Shown: positions 27,698 to 36,360 of the stretch, in pieces
Layout of the letters: every line of letters begins with the position of its first letter
How positions within the stretch are numbered: position 1 is the stretch's first letter
Source: Pseudomonas sp. S09G 359
Lineage (GTDB): Bacteria; Pseudomonadota; Gammaproteobacteria; Pseudomonadales; Pseudomonadaceae
Direction of reading: 5' to 3'
DNA: 64,000 bases
Assembly (NCBI RefSeq): GCF_002843605.1
Contig: NZ_CP025263.1
Coordinates: forward strand, 3,005,501-3,069,500
Notes under the pieces: model-generated
Database searches by the model: none
What the model saw: only the letters and a program-made list of their open reading frames with translations
What the model was told of the DNA's origin: nothing
Translations under genes and position numbers: made by a program

Positions 27698-28132
27698 GTG
27701 CCTGATTCCTACGTTTTTTCTGAACAAGTTGGCCACCTGTTGCGCAAGGCCTACCAGCGCCACCTGGCGATTTTTCAGCAGAATGTCGGCGATTCCCAGC
27801 TCACCGCCGTGCAGTTCGTGACCCTGTGTGCGCTGCGCGATCACGGTGCAAGTTCTCTCACCGAACTGGTCAAGGCGACTGCCGTGGACCAGGCAACCAT
27901 TCGCGGTATTGTCGAGCGGCTCAAGGCCAAGGAGTTGATCAGCCTGGAGCCCGACCCCCAGGACAAGCGCAAAGTCGTGGTCGACCTGTCTCCCGCAGGC
28001 GCTGAACTGGTCGCGCAAACCGCGCCCCGCGCGGCGCAGATCAGTGAGTTGACCATGAGCAACCTCAACCCGGCAGAACGGGTGGCGGTGCTGTTTTTGC
28101 TGCGCAAGATGATCGACGATCCCCAAGAGTGA
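27698..28132 (+). CDS. nicR: MarR-family regulator NicR
   Basis: A 144-residue winged-helix MarR protein starting with GTG 27698. The DNA-binding part is visible: TAVQFVTLCALRDHG, then SLTELVKATAVDQATIRGIVERLKAKE as helix-turn-helix, and the wing EPDPQDKRKVVVDLSPAG. In P. putida, NicR represses the nicCDEFTP and nicXR genes and is released by 6-hydroxynicotinate. Here it lies downstream of nicX in the same orientation as in that organism. The mirrored boxes in the nicC/nicX gap are its likely target (inference). Confidence 0.88.
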   Translation: MPDSYVFSEQVGHLLRKAYQRHLAIFQQNVGDSQLTAVQFVTLCALRDHGASSLTELVKATAVDQATIRGIVERLKAKELISLEPDPQDKRKVVVDLSPAGAELVAQTAPRAAQISELTMSNLNPAERVAVLFLLRKMIDDPQE

Positions 28133-28140
28133 CGGTTGTA

Positions 28141-28393
28141 CTGAGTGAGCCATTTTGGCTAGTGAGCTGTTGTTGCAAGTGAGCTGTTTTTTGTGGCGAG
28201 CGAGCTGTTGTGGCAAGTGTGCTGTTGTGGCGAGCGAGCTTGCTCGCGTTGGGCTGCGCAGCGGCCCCCAAAAAGCTGGGAGCGCTTCGCACTCCAACGC
28301 GAGCAAGCTCGCTCGCCACGAAAAACAGCTCACCACAAAGAAACAGCTCACCACAAAGAAACAGCTCACCACAAAAAAACCAGCTCACCTCCG
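28141..28393. repeat. REPIN with tandem arm copies on both sides, between nicR and nicAB
   Basis: The core REPIN (about 28226-28320) has GTGGCGAGCGAGCTTGCTCG units around a CAGCGGCCCCC/GGGAGCGCTTCGC inner region. On its left are degenerate arm copies of about 17 bases (GTGAGCTGTTGTTGCAA, GTGAGCTGTTTTTTGTGGC, GAGCGAGCTGTTGTGGC, AAGTGTGCTGTTGTGGC). On its right are near-perfect 17-base repeats (AACAGCTCACCACAAAG, three times) and one shorter copy. The left copies are inverted complements of the right ones. Confidence 0.85.
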
Positions 28394-28431
28394 GCAGCTC
28401 AATCTGCCCTTGGCACCGTTTTTGCTCTGAG

Positions 28432-28455
28432 TTGATGTAGTGGTCACTTCATCAG
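28432..28455. promoter_or_regulatory. Putative operator 1 upstream of nicAB
   Basis: TTGATGTAG, a 6-base spacer and CTTCATCAG form a 24-base dyad with seven to eight pairing positions per arm. A second copy of the same geometry lies 72 bases downstream. The TetR-type regulator NicS encoded beyond nicB is the likely binder, as NicS controls nicAB in P. putida. Confidence 0.55.
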
Positions 28456-28503
28456 TCATGTGTGTCGCGAGACCCCAGGTCCGCGATGCTTTTTTTTGGC
28501 TGT

Positions 28504-28527
28504 TTCATGTAGTAGCTGCTTCATCAA
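28504..28527. promoter_or_regulatory. Putative operator 2 upstream of nicAB
   Basis: TTCATGTAG, a 6-base spacer and CTTCATCAA repeat the layout of the dyad at 28432. It ends 18 bases before the nicA start codon, where a bound protein would block transcription or ribosome access. Between the two dyads lies a T-rich tract (28489-28498) that could belong to the promoter. Confidence 0.55.
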
Positions 28528-28545
28528 CTGTTACGGGCGAAGCGA

Positions 28546-29028
28546 ATGATCAGCCAGCACATCACGGTAACGCTTGAGGTCAATGGCAACACCTGCGAAG
28601 TCAGCGCCATGGCGGACACCCCGCTCTTGCTGGTGCTGCGCAACGACCTGGCGCTCAACGGCCCGAAGTACGGCTGCGGCCTGGGGGAGTGCGGCGCTTG
28701 CACGGTGATCATCGATGGCGTCGCTGCACGGTCCTGCGTATTCCCCTTGGCCGGCGCGGCAGGGCGCGAGATTGTCACCCTCGAAGGCTTGGGCACACGG
28801 CAGGCGCCACACCCGGTGCAGCAAGCCTTTATCGATGAGCAGGCGGCGCAATGCGGCTACTGCCTCAACGGCATGATCATGACCACCAAGGCCTTGCTCG
28901 ACCGCAACCCCAACCCCAGCGAAGCCCAGGTGCGCAACGAGCTGTCGGGCAACCTCTGCCGCTGCGGTACCCATATCGAAATCCTGCGTGCCGTGCTGCG
29001 TGCCGCGCGCCTTATGAGCGTGGATTGA
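28546..29028 (+). CDS. nicA: Nicotinate dehydrogenase small subunit NicA (2Fe-2S)
   Basis: A 160-residue xanthine dehydrogenase-type iron-sulfur subunit. It has the N-terminal plant ferredoxin cluster motif (GCGLGECGACTVIIDG with a later Cys in RSCVFPL) and the C-terminal cluster motif (QCGYCLNGMI and LCRCGTH). It passes electrons from the molybdenum site of NicB during hydroxylation of nicotinate to 6-hydroxynicotinate. The stop shares its last base with the nicB ATG (TGATG at 29026-29030). Confidence 0.94.
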   Translation: MISQHITVTLEVNGNTCEVSAMADTPLLLVLRNDLALNGPKYGCGLGECGACTVIIDGVAARSCVFPLAGAAGREIVTLEGLGTRQAPHPVQQAFIDEQAAQCGYCLNGMIMTTKALLDRNPNPSEAQVRNELSGNLCRCGTHIEILRAVLRAARLMSVD

Positions 29029-32000
29029 TGACCATGAGCCTTTCCCGAGACCAGTGGCTGGCCAAGGCCGGTGTTTTGTTGATTGTCGATGACGTGCTGC
29101 CGCCCTCGGGCCCCGTGGCAAAAGGTGGCACGCCAACCGTAAAGCCCAAGGAATTGGGGTTGTTTATCGCCGTCAACGATGACGGCCTGGTGTATGCGTT
29201 CAATGGTCATGTGGATCTGGGCACCGGCATCCGCACCGCGCTGGCGCAGATCGTTGCCGAAGAGTTGGACCTGACCCTTGAGCAGGTCACGATGGTGCTT
29301 GGCGACACCGAGCGTGTGCCCAATCAGGGCGCAACGATTGCCAGTGCGACGTTGCAGATCTCCGCCATCCCGCTGCGCAACGCGGCGGCTGAAGCCCGGC
29401 GTTTTCTGTTGGCGCGGGCGGCGGGGCGTTGGGGTGTCAGCACGGCCAGCCTCAAGGTTGAAGCCGGGGTTATCCATGCGGCAGACGGGCGCAGCATCAG
29501 TTATGGCGAGCTGGTCCGTGGCCAGCACGACCAGTTGCGCATCAGCGGCGATGCACCACTGAAGGCCATCGAAGACTACCGTCTGGTGGGCAAGGGCGCC
29601 GCGCGCGTGGATATCCCCGGCAAGGCCACCGGCGAGTTGACCTACGTGCACGACATGCGCGTGCCCGGCATGCTCCATGGCCGCGTGGTGCGCCCGCCGT
29701 ATGCCGGGTTGGATTGCGGTGAGTTTGTCGGCAATAGCCTGCTGAGTGTGGATGAAGCGTCTATCGCGCATATCCCCGGGGTTGTCGCGGTGGTGGTGAT
29801 CCGCGATTTTGTCGGCGTGGTCGCGCTGCGCGAAGAACAGGCGATCAAGGCCGCCCATGAGCTGCAGGTACAGTGGAAACCGTGGAATAACGCGCTGCCG
29901 GACATGAGTGATGTAGAGCAGGCCATCCGCGACAACCCACGGGTGCGTCGCACGGTGCTCGATCAGGGCGATGTCGACCAGGCCCTGGCAGGCGCCAGCC
30001 AGCGTATGCCACGCAGTTATCTGTGGCCGTATCAGATGCATGGCTCGATAGGCCCGTCCTGTGGCGTCGCCGATTACCAGGAACACGGCAGCCGCGTGTG
30101 GTCCGGCAGCCAGAACCCGCACCTGCTGCGCGCGGATCTTGCCTGGTTGCTGGAATGCGACGAAAACCTGATCGATGTGATCCGCATGGAAGCCTCCGGC
30201 TGCTACGGGCGCAATTGCGCGGACGATGTGTGCGCCGACGCTTTGCTGTTGTCGCGTGCCGTGGGCAAGCCGGTGCGTGTGCAGCTCACCCGTGAACAGG
30301 AACACCTGTGGGAACCCAAGGGTACGGCGCAGTTGATGGAGGTGGACGGCGGCCTCAACGCCGATGGCAGCATTGCCGCCTACGACTTTGCTACCAGCTA
30401 CCCATCCAACGGCGCGCCGACCCTGGCGCTGCTGCTCACCGGCCGCGTCGAGCCGGTGGCGGCGATGTTCGAGATGGGCGACCGCACCTCGATCCCGCCC
30501 TACGCGATCGACAACCTGCGCGTGACTATCAATGACATGGCACCCATCGTGCGCGCGTCATGGATGCGCGGTGTGTCGGCGTTGCCCAACACCTTTGCGC
30601 ATGAATCCTATATCGATGAGCTGGCGTTTGCCGCCGGCGTCGATCCGGTGGAGTATCGCCTGCGTTACCTCAAGGATGAGCGCGCCATCGACCTGGTGAA
30701 GTCCACCGCTGAACGTGCCAACTGGGCGCCGCGCACCGCACCGATGCAGACCGCCAATGAGGACCACCTGCTGCGTGGTCGCGGCTTCGCCTACGCGCGC
30801 TACATCCACAGCAAATTCCCCGGCTTCGGCGCAGCGTGGGCGGCGTGGGTGGCGGATGTCGCCATCGACAAACACACTGGCGATGTGTCGGTGACGCGGG
30901 TGGTGATCGGGCATGACTCGGGGATGATGATCAGCCCGGCGGGGGTACAGCATCAGATCCACGGCAACGTGATCCAGTCCACCAGCCGCGTGCTCAAAGA
31001 GCGCGTGACCTTTGAAGAGTCGACGGTGGCGAGCAAGGAGTGGGGCGGTTACCCGATCCTGACCTTTCCCGAGGTGCCGCAGATTGACGTAATGCTGATG
31101 CCGCGCCAGGACCAGCCGCCCATGGGCGCCGGCGAGTCGGCCTCGGTGCCGAGTGCGGCGGCCATTGCCAATGCGATCTACGATGCCACCGGCATTCGTT
31201 TTCGCGAGTTGCCGATCACCCCCGAACGGGTGCTGGCCGCCCTCAATGCAGGCACCTTGGGCGAACCGGCCAAGTCCCCGGAAAAACGCCGCAAGTGGTG
31301 GTTTGGCGCGTTGTTCGCCGCCTTGGGCGCACTGCTGGCAACCGCCTGGCCGTTCCACAATGAAATTGCGCCGATTGCACCGCCCAGTGCCGGCACCTGG
31401 TCCAAGGCGACCCTGGAGCGCGGGCGCCTGCTGGCCGCGGTGGGCGACTGCGCGGTGTGCCACACGGCGCCCGGTGGCGCGCCGAATGCCGGCGGGCTGG
31501 CGATGCAGACGCCGTTCGGCACGTTGTACAGCAGCAATATCACCCCGGATGTGCATACCGGAATTGGTGCCTGGTCGTACCCGGCGTTTGAGCGGGCGAT
31601 GCGTGACGGCATTGGCCGCGATGGGCGCAACCTGTACCCGGCGTTTCCCTACACGGCGTTTCGCAATATCAACGATGCGGACATGCAGGCGCTGTACGCC
31701 TACCTGATGTCCCAGGCCCCGGTGAGCCAGGCGCCGACGCCGAATGCAATGAAGTTCCCGTTCAATCTTCGGCCCTTGATGGCGGGGTGGAATGCACTGA
31801 ACTTAAGGCGCGGTGAAATCACCCCGCAGCCTGAGCGCAGTGAGCAATGGAATCGTGGGAATTATCTGGTGAATGGGCTGGGCCACTGTGCTGCGTGCCA
31901 TTCGCCACGAAATCTGATGGGGGCGGAGAAGGGCGGCAAGTCCTTTCTCGCAGGCGGCACGGTGGACGGCTGGGAGGCGCCGGCGCTGACGGGCTTGTCC

Positions 32001-32546
32001 AAAGCGCCCACGCCGTGGACCGAGGACCAGTTGTTCAGCTATCTGAGCACCGGTTACTCCGATGCCCATGGTGTGGCGGCGGGCCCGATGGGGCCGGTGG
32101 TGAGTGAACTGTCGAAATTGCCCAAGGCGGATATCCGTGCGATGGCGGTGTACCTGGCGTCGTTGAATGGCGAGGCCGTTGCCCAAGTGCAGGTGGCGAC
32201 TACGGTGCCCAATCCCAACGGCCGACGGGTATTCGAAGGGTCGTGCAAGGCCTGTCATGCCGACGGCCTGGGGCCGAGGTTGTTCGGGGTGAGTCCGTCG
32301 CTGGCGACCAATACCAATGTGTTCAGCGACCAGCCGGATAACTTGATCAAGGTGATTCTGCAAGGCATCAGCAAGCCGGCGACCAGGGATTTGGGGTATA
32401 TGCCGGGGTTCAAGGACAGTTTGTCGGATAGCCAGGTGGCGGATTTGGCCGAATACTTGCGCGGGCAATTTGCGCCGAATGCGCCGCAGTGGAAGGGACT
32501 GGCGCAAAGGGTTGCACACCTTCGCGCGAACCCCGGTACTCACTGA
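29028..32546 (+). CDS. nicB: Nicotinate dehydrogenase large subunit NicB (molybdopterin + three c-type hemes)
   Basis: A 1172-residue subunit hydroxylating nicotinate at C6. Residues from about 30 to 740 form the molybdopterin cytosine dinucleotide-binding domain; ASGCYGRNCADDVCADA and the GAGESASVPSAAAIANAI end motif are visible. A hydrophobic segment (about 756-776, WWFGALFAALGALLATAWPF) can anchor the protein in the membrane. It is followed by three cytochrome c domains with CxxCH at Cys808, Cys954 and Cys1073. The hemes pass electrons to the respiratory chain, so no NAD is needed. The start chosen is ATG 29028, overlapping the nicA stop; ATG 29034 is also possible. Size is close to P. putida NicB. 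Confidence 0.94.
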   Translation: MTMSLSRDQWLAKAGVLLIVDDVLPPSGPVAKGGTPTVKPKELGLFIAVNDDGLVYAFNGHVDLGTGIRTALAQIVAEELDLTLEQVTMVLGDTERVPNQGATIASATLQISAIPLRNAAAEARRFLLARAAGRWGVSTASLKVEAGVIHAADGRSISYGELVRGQHDQLRISGDAPLKAIEDYRLVGKGAARVDIPGKATGELTYVHDMRVPGMLHGRVVRPPYAGLDCGEFVGNSLLSVDEASIAHIPGVVAVVVIRDFVGVVALREEQAIKAAHELQVQWKPWNNALPDMSDVEQAIRDNPRVRRTVLDQGDVDQALAGASQRMPRSYLWPYQMHGSIGPSCGVADYQEHGSRVWSGSQNPHLLRADLAWLLECDENLIDVIRMEASGCYGRNCADDVCADALLLSRAVGKPVRVQLTREQEHLWEPKGTAQLMEVDGGLNADGSIAAYDFATSYPSNGAPTLALLLTGRVEPVAAMFEMGDRTSIPPYAIDNLRVTINDMAPIVRASWMRGVSALPNTFAHESYIDELAFAAGVDPVEYRLRYLKDERAIDLVKSTAERANWAPRTAPMQTANEDHLLRGRGFAYARYIHSKFPGFGAAWAAWVADVAIDKHTGDVSVTRVVIGHDSGMMISPAGVQHQIHGNVIQSTSRVLKERVTFEESTVASKEWGGYPILTFPEVPQIDVMLMPRQDQPPMGAGESASVPSAAAIANAIYDATGIRFRELPITPERVLAALNAGTLGEPAKSPEKRRKWWFGALFAALGALLATAWPFHNEIAPIAPPSAGTWSKATLERGRLLAAVGDCAVCHTAPGGAPNAGGLAMQTPFGTLYSSNITPDVHTGIGAWSYPAFERAMRDGIGRDGRNLYPAFPYTAFRNINDADMQALYAYLMSQAPVSQAPTPNAMKFPFNLRPLMAGWNALNLRRGEITPQPERSEQWNRGNYLVNGLGHCAACHSPRNLMGAEKGGKSFLAGGTVDGWEAPALTGLSKAPTPWTEDQLFSYLSTGYSDAHGVAAGPMGPVVSELSKLPKADIRAMAVYLASLNGEAVAQVQVATTVPNPNGRRVFEGSCKACHADGLGPRLFGVSPSLATNTNVFSDQPDNLIKVILQGISKPATRDLGYMPGFKDSLSDSQVADLAEYLRGQFAPNAPQWKGLAQRVAHLRANPGTH

Positions 32547-32553
32547 CACAATT

Positions 32554-32601
32554 GAGATCCAAATGTGGGAGGGGGCTTGCCCCCTCCCACATTTGGATCT
32601 C
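32554..32601. terminator. Perfect 22-bp hairpin between nicB and nicS
   Basis: GAGATCCAAATGTGGGAGGG(GG) at 32554-32575 and its exact complement at 32580-32601 leave the 4-base loop CTTG, followed by TTTTT on the + strand. The right arm runs into the nicS stop codon. It looks like a shortened, fully symmetrised REPIN acting as a bidirectional terminator for the converging genes. Confidence 0.8.
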
Positions 32602-33253
32602 ATTTTTGCCGGGAGAGAGGGGATACTCCGTTGACTATCAGGTCGGTAATAAACCCCAGCCAATCCTGCTGCTGGCCTTTATCCGCCAGGTCTTGATCCA
32701 GAAACGAGCTAAGGGTGTGTCGGTTGGAGTTATAGAAGTAGCACAGCGAAGCGATCATCAAGTACACGTGCTTGAGGTCTACATCCTCGCGGAACACGCC
32801 CTGGGCCTGGCCGGCCTCGATGATCGGGCGCAGCACGCCGACCGCTTCCCCCGACAACCTGCGCATCTCGCCAGACTGCTTGGCGTGCTTGCCCTGGTGT
32901 AGATTCTCGATGCTCAGGATCGCCACGAACTCCGGGTGCTTGACGTAGTAGTTCCAGATAAACGCCACCAGCTCGCGCAGGGCCTGCACAGGTGAATCCA
33001 AGTCCAGCTTGAGTTTGCTTTCGGCTTTGTTGAACTGTTCATAGGTGTGTTCGAGCACGCAGACGAACAGGTGCTCCTTGCTGCCGAAATAGTAATAAAG
33101 CATGCGGTCGTTGGAGTCGGCTTCCTTGGAGATGGTGTCGACACGCCCGCCGGAATAGCCGTCGCGGGTGAACACCTTGACCGCCGCCTGCAGGATGCGC
33201 GCACGCGTCTGATCGGCCTGTTGGGCCCGAATACCGGTCTTTTTGATCACCAT
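32600..33253 (-). CDS. nicS: TetR-family regulator NicS
   Basis: A 217-residue TetR protein. The DNA-binding part covers residues 16-62 (ARILQAAVKVFTRDGYSGGRV, then ISKEADSNDRMLYYYFGSKEHLF), ahead of an all-helical ligand domain (LRELVAFIWNYYVKHPEFVAIL). In P. putida, NicS sits next to nicB and represses nicAB, responding to nicotinate or 6-hydroxynicotinate. Here it converges on nicB with a hairpin in between. The twin dyads upstream of nicA are candidate sites; I see no copy of that dyad in front of nicS itself. Confidence 0.88.
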   Translation of the reverse strand: MVIKKTGIRAQQADQTRARILQAAVKVFTRDGYSGGRVDTISKEADSNDRMLYYYFGSKEHLFVCVLEHTYEQFNKAESKLKLDLDSPVQALRELVAFIWNYYVKHPEFVAILSIENLHQGKHAKQSGEMRRLSGEAVGVLRPIIEAGQAQGVFREDVDLKHVYLMIASLCYFYNSNRHTLSSFLDQDLADKGQQQDWLGFITDLIVNGVSPLSRQK

Positions 33254-33412
33254 CTCAAAGCGCCTTGCAGACAGTCAGGGCGCGAAATATAGCATGGGCT
33301 TTTTGCCGTCCGTTCTGTGACCGACAAGTTCTGTAATAAAAACGCCATTGCGCTGGGGATTAAATCCGCAACGGGCTATTTTGGTGCGTCTCAATAACTA
33401 GAGTAGCCATGG

Positions 33413-35137
33413 ATGAAATACCAACCCTTCAGCCGTACCTTGATTGCCACTGCACTGGTGTTGACGGTCAGCGGTGTGCAAGCCGCTTCCCAGGCCCCGG
33501 TGGCCGGTGAAAATGGCATGGTGGTGACGGCCCAGCATTTGGCCACTCATGTGGGCGTGGATGTACTCAAGGCCGGCGGCAACGCGGTGGATGCGGCCGT
33601 GGCGGTGGGCTATGCGCTGGCAGTGGTGTACCCGGCGGCGGGTAACCTCGGCGGCGGCGGTTTCATGACCGTGCAACTGGCAGACGGGCGCAAGACCTTC
33701 CTCGACTTCCGCGAAAAAGCCCCGCTGGCGGCCACCGCCAATATGTACCTGGACAAGGACGGCAACGTCATCGACGGGCTGAGCGCCAAGGGTCACCTGG
33801 CCGTGGGTGTGCCCGGCACCGTGTCCGGCATGGAACTGGCCCTGAGCAAATACGGCACCCTCAAGCGCGCCCAAGTGATTGCCCCGGCGATCAAGCTGGC
33901 GGAAAACGGCTTCGCCCTGGAACAGGGTGATATCGACCTGCTGCACACCGCCACCGGCGAGTTCGAGAAAGACAAAGACCTGCGCGGGATCTTCCTGCAT
34001 AACGGCCAGCCGATGCAGGTGGGCCAGAAGCTGGTGCAGAAAGACCTGGCCAAGACCCTCAAGGAAATTTCCGCCAAGGGCAGCGACGGCTTCTATAAAG
34101 GTTGGGTGGCCAAGGCCCTGGTGGATTCCAGCCAGGCCGGCAAGGGCATCATTACCCAGGCTGACCTCGACAAGTACAAGACCCGCGAACTGGCGCCCAT
34201 CGAGTGCGACTACCGGGGTTACCACGTCGTCTCCGCGCCGCCACCCAGTTCCGGTGGTGTGGTGATCTGCCAGATCATGAACATCCTCGAAGGCTACCCG
34301 ATGGCCGACCTGGGCTACCACTCGGCCCAGGGCCTGCACTACCAGATCGAAGCGATGCGCCACGCCTATGTGGACCGTAACAGCTACCTCGGCGACCCGG
34401 ACTTCGTGAAGAACCCGATCGCCCATCTGCTGGACAAGGACTACGCGGCCAAGCTGCGCGCTGCCATCGAACCGCAGAAAGCCGGGGATTCCCAGGCGAT
34501 CAAGCCCGGTGTGTCGCCCCATGAAGGCAACAACACCACCCACTATTCCATCGTCGACAAGTGGGGCAACGCGGTGTCCGTCACCTACACCCTCAACGAC
34601 TGGTTCGGTGCGGGCGTGATGGCCAGCAAGACCGGGGTGATCCTCAACGACGAAATGGACGACTTCACCGTCAAGGTCGGCGTGCCGAACATGTACGGCC
34701 TGGTCCAGGGTGAAGCCAACGCCATCGCCCCAGGCAAGGCGCCGCTGTCGTCGATGAGCCCGACCATCGTGACCAAGGATGGCAAGGCCGTGATGGTGGT
34801 GGGCACGCCAGGGGGCAGCCGCATCATTACTGCTACCTTGCTGACCATCCTCAACGTGATCGACTACAAGATGAACATCCAGGAAGCCGTGGACGCGCCG
34901 CGTTTCCACCAGCAGTGGATGCCGGAAACCACCAACCTGGAGACCTTTGCGGTGAGCCCGGATACGCAGAAAATCCTCGAAAGCTGGGGCCACAAGTTTG
35001 CCGGCCCGCAGGATGCCAACCACTTGGCGGCGATCCTGGTGGGCGCGCCTGCATTGGGTGGCAAACCGGTAGGCAATAACCGCTTCTATGGCGCGAATGA
35101 TCCGCGCCGCAATACGGGCTTATCGCTGGGTTACTAA
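33413..35137 (+). CDS. ggt: Gamma-glutamyltranspeptidase (periplasmic)
   Basis: A 574-residue Ntn hydrolase precursor with a Sec signal peptide (cleavage near VQA, about residue 24). It hydrolyses or transfers the gamma-glutamyl group of glutathione and related compounds in the periplasm. The autoprocessing site is intact: NTTHYSIVDKWGN with the catalytic threonine at Thr375, splitting the protein into large and small subunits. The RxxYxD stretch (MRHAYVDRNSYLGDP) and PLSSMSPTIV with TPGGSRI of the small subunit are all typical. It stands alone, 159 bases from the divergent nicS gene, with a REPIN downstream. Confidence 0.95.
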   Translation: MKYQPFSRTLIATALVLTVSGVQAASQAPVAGENGMVVTAQHLATHVGVDVLKAGGNAVDAAVAVGYALAVVYPAAGNLGGGGFMTVQLADGRKTFLDFREKAPLAATANMYLDKDGNVIDGLSAKGHLAVGVPGTVSGMELALSKYGTLKRAQVIAPAIKLAENGFALEQGDIDLLHTATGEFEKDKDLRGIFLHNGQPMQVGQKLVQKDLAKTLKEISAKGSDGFYKGWVAKALVDSSQAGKGIITQADLDKYKTRELAPIECDYRGYHVVSAPPPSSGGVVICQIMNILEGYPMADLGYHSAQGLHYQIEAMRHAYVDRNSYLGDPDFVKNPIAHLLDKDYAAKLRAAIEPQKAGDSQAIKPGVSPHEGNNTTHYSIVDKWGNAVSVTYTLNDWFGAGVMASKTGVILNDEMDDFTVKVGVPNMYGLVQGEANAIAPGKAPLSSMSPTIVTKDGKAVMVVGTPGGSRIITATLLTILNVIDYKMNIQEAVDAPRFHQQWMPETTNLETFAVSPDTQKILESWGHKFAGPQDANHLAAILVGAPALGGKPVGNNRFYGANDPRRNTGLSLGY

Positions 35138-35156
35138 CGCCTGACGCGGTGTAAAA

Positions 35157-35263
35157 CTGTGGGAGGGGCGGTGCGACGATTCGACTTGCTTGCGAAGGCG
35201 GTGTGTCAGCAACACATTGATTGACTGACACACCGCTTTCGCGAGCAAGCCCGCTCCCACATT
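35157..35263. repeat. REPIN with mixed-type arms
   Basis: The left arm reads GTGGGAGGGGCGGTGCGACG, the right arm GAGCAAGCCCGCTCCCACATT; the inner stem GGCGGTGTGTCA/TGACACACCGC is well paired. It separates ggt from the convergent NadR-like kinase gene. Confidence 0.9.
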
Positions 35264-35275
35264 TAAGTGCAGTGT

Positions 35276-35800
35276 TTATGGCTGAAGGAGTTGTTCCACT
35301 GCAGTAAACGCCGCCGTGCGGCGCTCCTCCCAATCGCCGCGAATCACCAGCACTGGCTGGCGATGCTGGTACATCCAGTCCAGGCTCTCCTGGAAAAACG
35401 CCTGACGGTCCGCCAGCTCCGGCTGGCAGCGCTGGCCGTCGGCGCTCCACTCCACATCTTCGGGCGACAGCAGCAGGTGCAGGTCGTAGTGGCGGGCCAG
35501 CAGCTCATCGTCCAGCCAGACCGGGCAGTCGCCGAACAAGGTCTGGCTCCACAGTGTATTGGTGAGCAGGTGTGTGTCGAGGATCAGCAGGCGTGGCTGT
35601 TGGGCGCGGGCGGCGTCCTCCCAGGCCAGTTGGCCACGGGCGATGGCCGGGATATCCGCCAGCGTGGTGTCGCGCTGGTGGTGGTCGATGAAATACCGCA
35701 CATATTCACCCACCATCAGCCCGCCAAAGTGCGCGTGCAACTCAGCGGCCAGCCAGCTTTTACCGCTGGATTCAGGCCCTGCCAGTACCACCACCTTCAT
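35276..35800 (-). CDS. NadR-like nicotinamide riboside kinase (P-loop)
   Basis: A 174-residue P-loop kinase starting at ATG 35800, which overlaps the pnuC stop (ATGA). It has Walker A GPESSGKSWLA at the N-terminus, the NadR-type GEYVRYFIDHH block, LLILDTHLLTN as Walker B and a C-terminal DWEERRTAAF. This matches the ribosylnicotinamide kinase half of NadR, standing alone without the adenylyltransferase domain. Coupled to PnuC, it would phosphorylate incoming nicotinamide riboside to NMN, trapping it for NAD synthesis. The kinase specificity is inferred from the pairing. Confidence 0.82.
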   Translation of the reverse strand: MKVVVLAGPESSGKSWLAAELHAHFGGLMVGEYVRYFIDHHQRDTTLADIPAIARGQLAWEDAARAQQPRLLILDTHLLTNTLWSQTLFGDCPVWLDDELLARHYDLHLLLSPEDVEWSADGQRCQPELADRQAFFQESLDWMYQHRQPVLVIRGDWEERRTAAFTAVEQLLQP

Positions 35801-36360
35801 GCCTGTAACGCCGGGTCGGCGCGCCACTCGCGCCAGCCCTGTACGGCAATCACGGTGAACAACGCGTACAGCGCGGCGGTGAGGTACAGGCCTTTATAGA
35901 GGAACAGCCCGACGAAGATCACATCCACGGCAATCCACAGCGGCCAGCATTGCACGCGTTTCTGCGCCATCCACATTTGCGCCACCAGGCTGAAGCCGGT
36001 GAGGGCGGCGTCGAGCCAGGGCTGCGCGGCGTCGGTCCAATGGGCCATGGCGGCGCCGAGCAACAGGCTGAAGACGGCGCCGACGGCGAGGCTGAGCATG
36101 ATCGCCGGTACCCCCAGGCTGGTGACCTGGCGCCCTTGCTTGACCGCGCCGGCGCGCGTCCACTGCCACCAGCCGTACAGTTGCAGCACGGCGTAGACCA
36201 CTTGCAGCAGCATGTCGGAATAGAGTTTTACCTCGAAGAACACCCAGGTGTAGAGCAACACCATTACCAGGCCAATGGGCCAGCACCAGGGGTTCTGCTT
36301 GACCGTCAGCCAGACGGCGATCACCCCCAGGGCAGCGGCGAACAGTTCAAGCCCGGACAT
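35797..36360 (-). CDS. pnuC: Nicotinamide riboside transporter PnuC
   Basis: A 187-residue membrane protein with about seven hydrophobic segments. It carries the family-defining NPWCWPIGL...LYTWVFFEVKLYSDMLLQ and YGWWQW motifs and a C-terminal WPLWIAVDVIFVGLFLYKGLYLTA. PnuC proteins allow facilitated diffusion of pyridine ribosides. It is the first gene of a two-gene operon with the kinase gene, to which it is coupled by a 4-base overlap. Some PnuC relatives carry thiamine, but the kinase partner points to nicotinamide riboside. I saw no riboswitch in the 171 bases upstream, which hold a REPIN. Confidence 0.9.
   Translation of the reverse strand: MSGLELFAAALGVIAVWLTVKQNPWCWPIGLVMVLLYTWVFFEVKLYSDMLLQVVYAVLQLYGWWQWTRAGAVKQGRQVTSLGVPAIMLSLAVGAVFSLLLGAAMAHWTDAAQPWLDAALTGFSLVAQMWMAQKRVQCWPLWIAVDVIFVGLFLYKGLYLTAALYALFTVIAVQGWREWRADPALQA

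Noticed and set aside
28857..30305. A 482-codon - strand frame opposite nicAB
   Set aside because: It covers the coding regions of two certain subunits; no independent support.
33398..35023. A 541-codon - strand frame opposite ggt
   Set aside because: It mirrors the well-supported gamma-glutamyltranspeptidase gene; no motif or ribosome site of its own.
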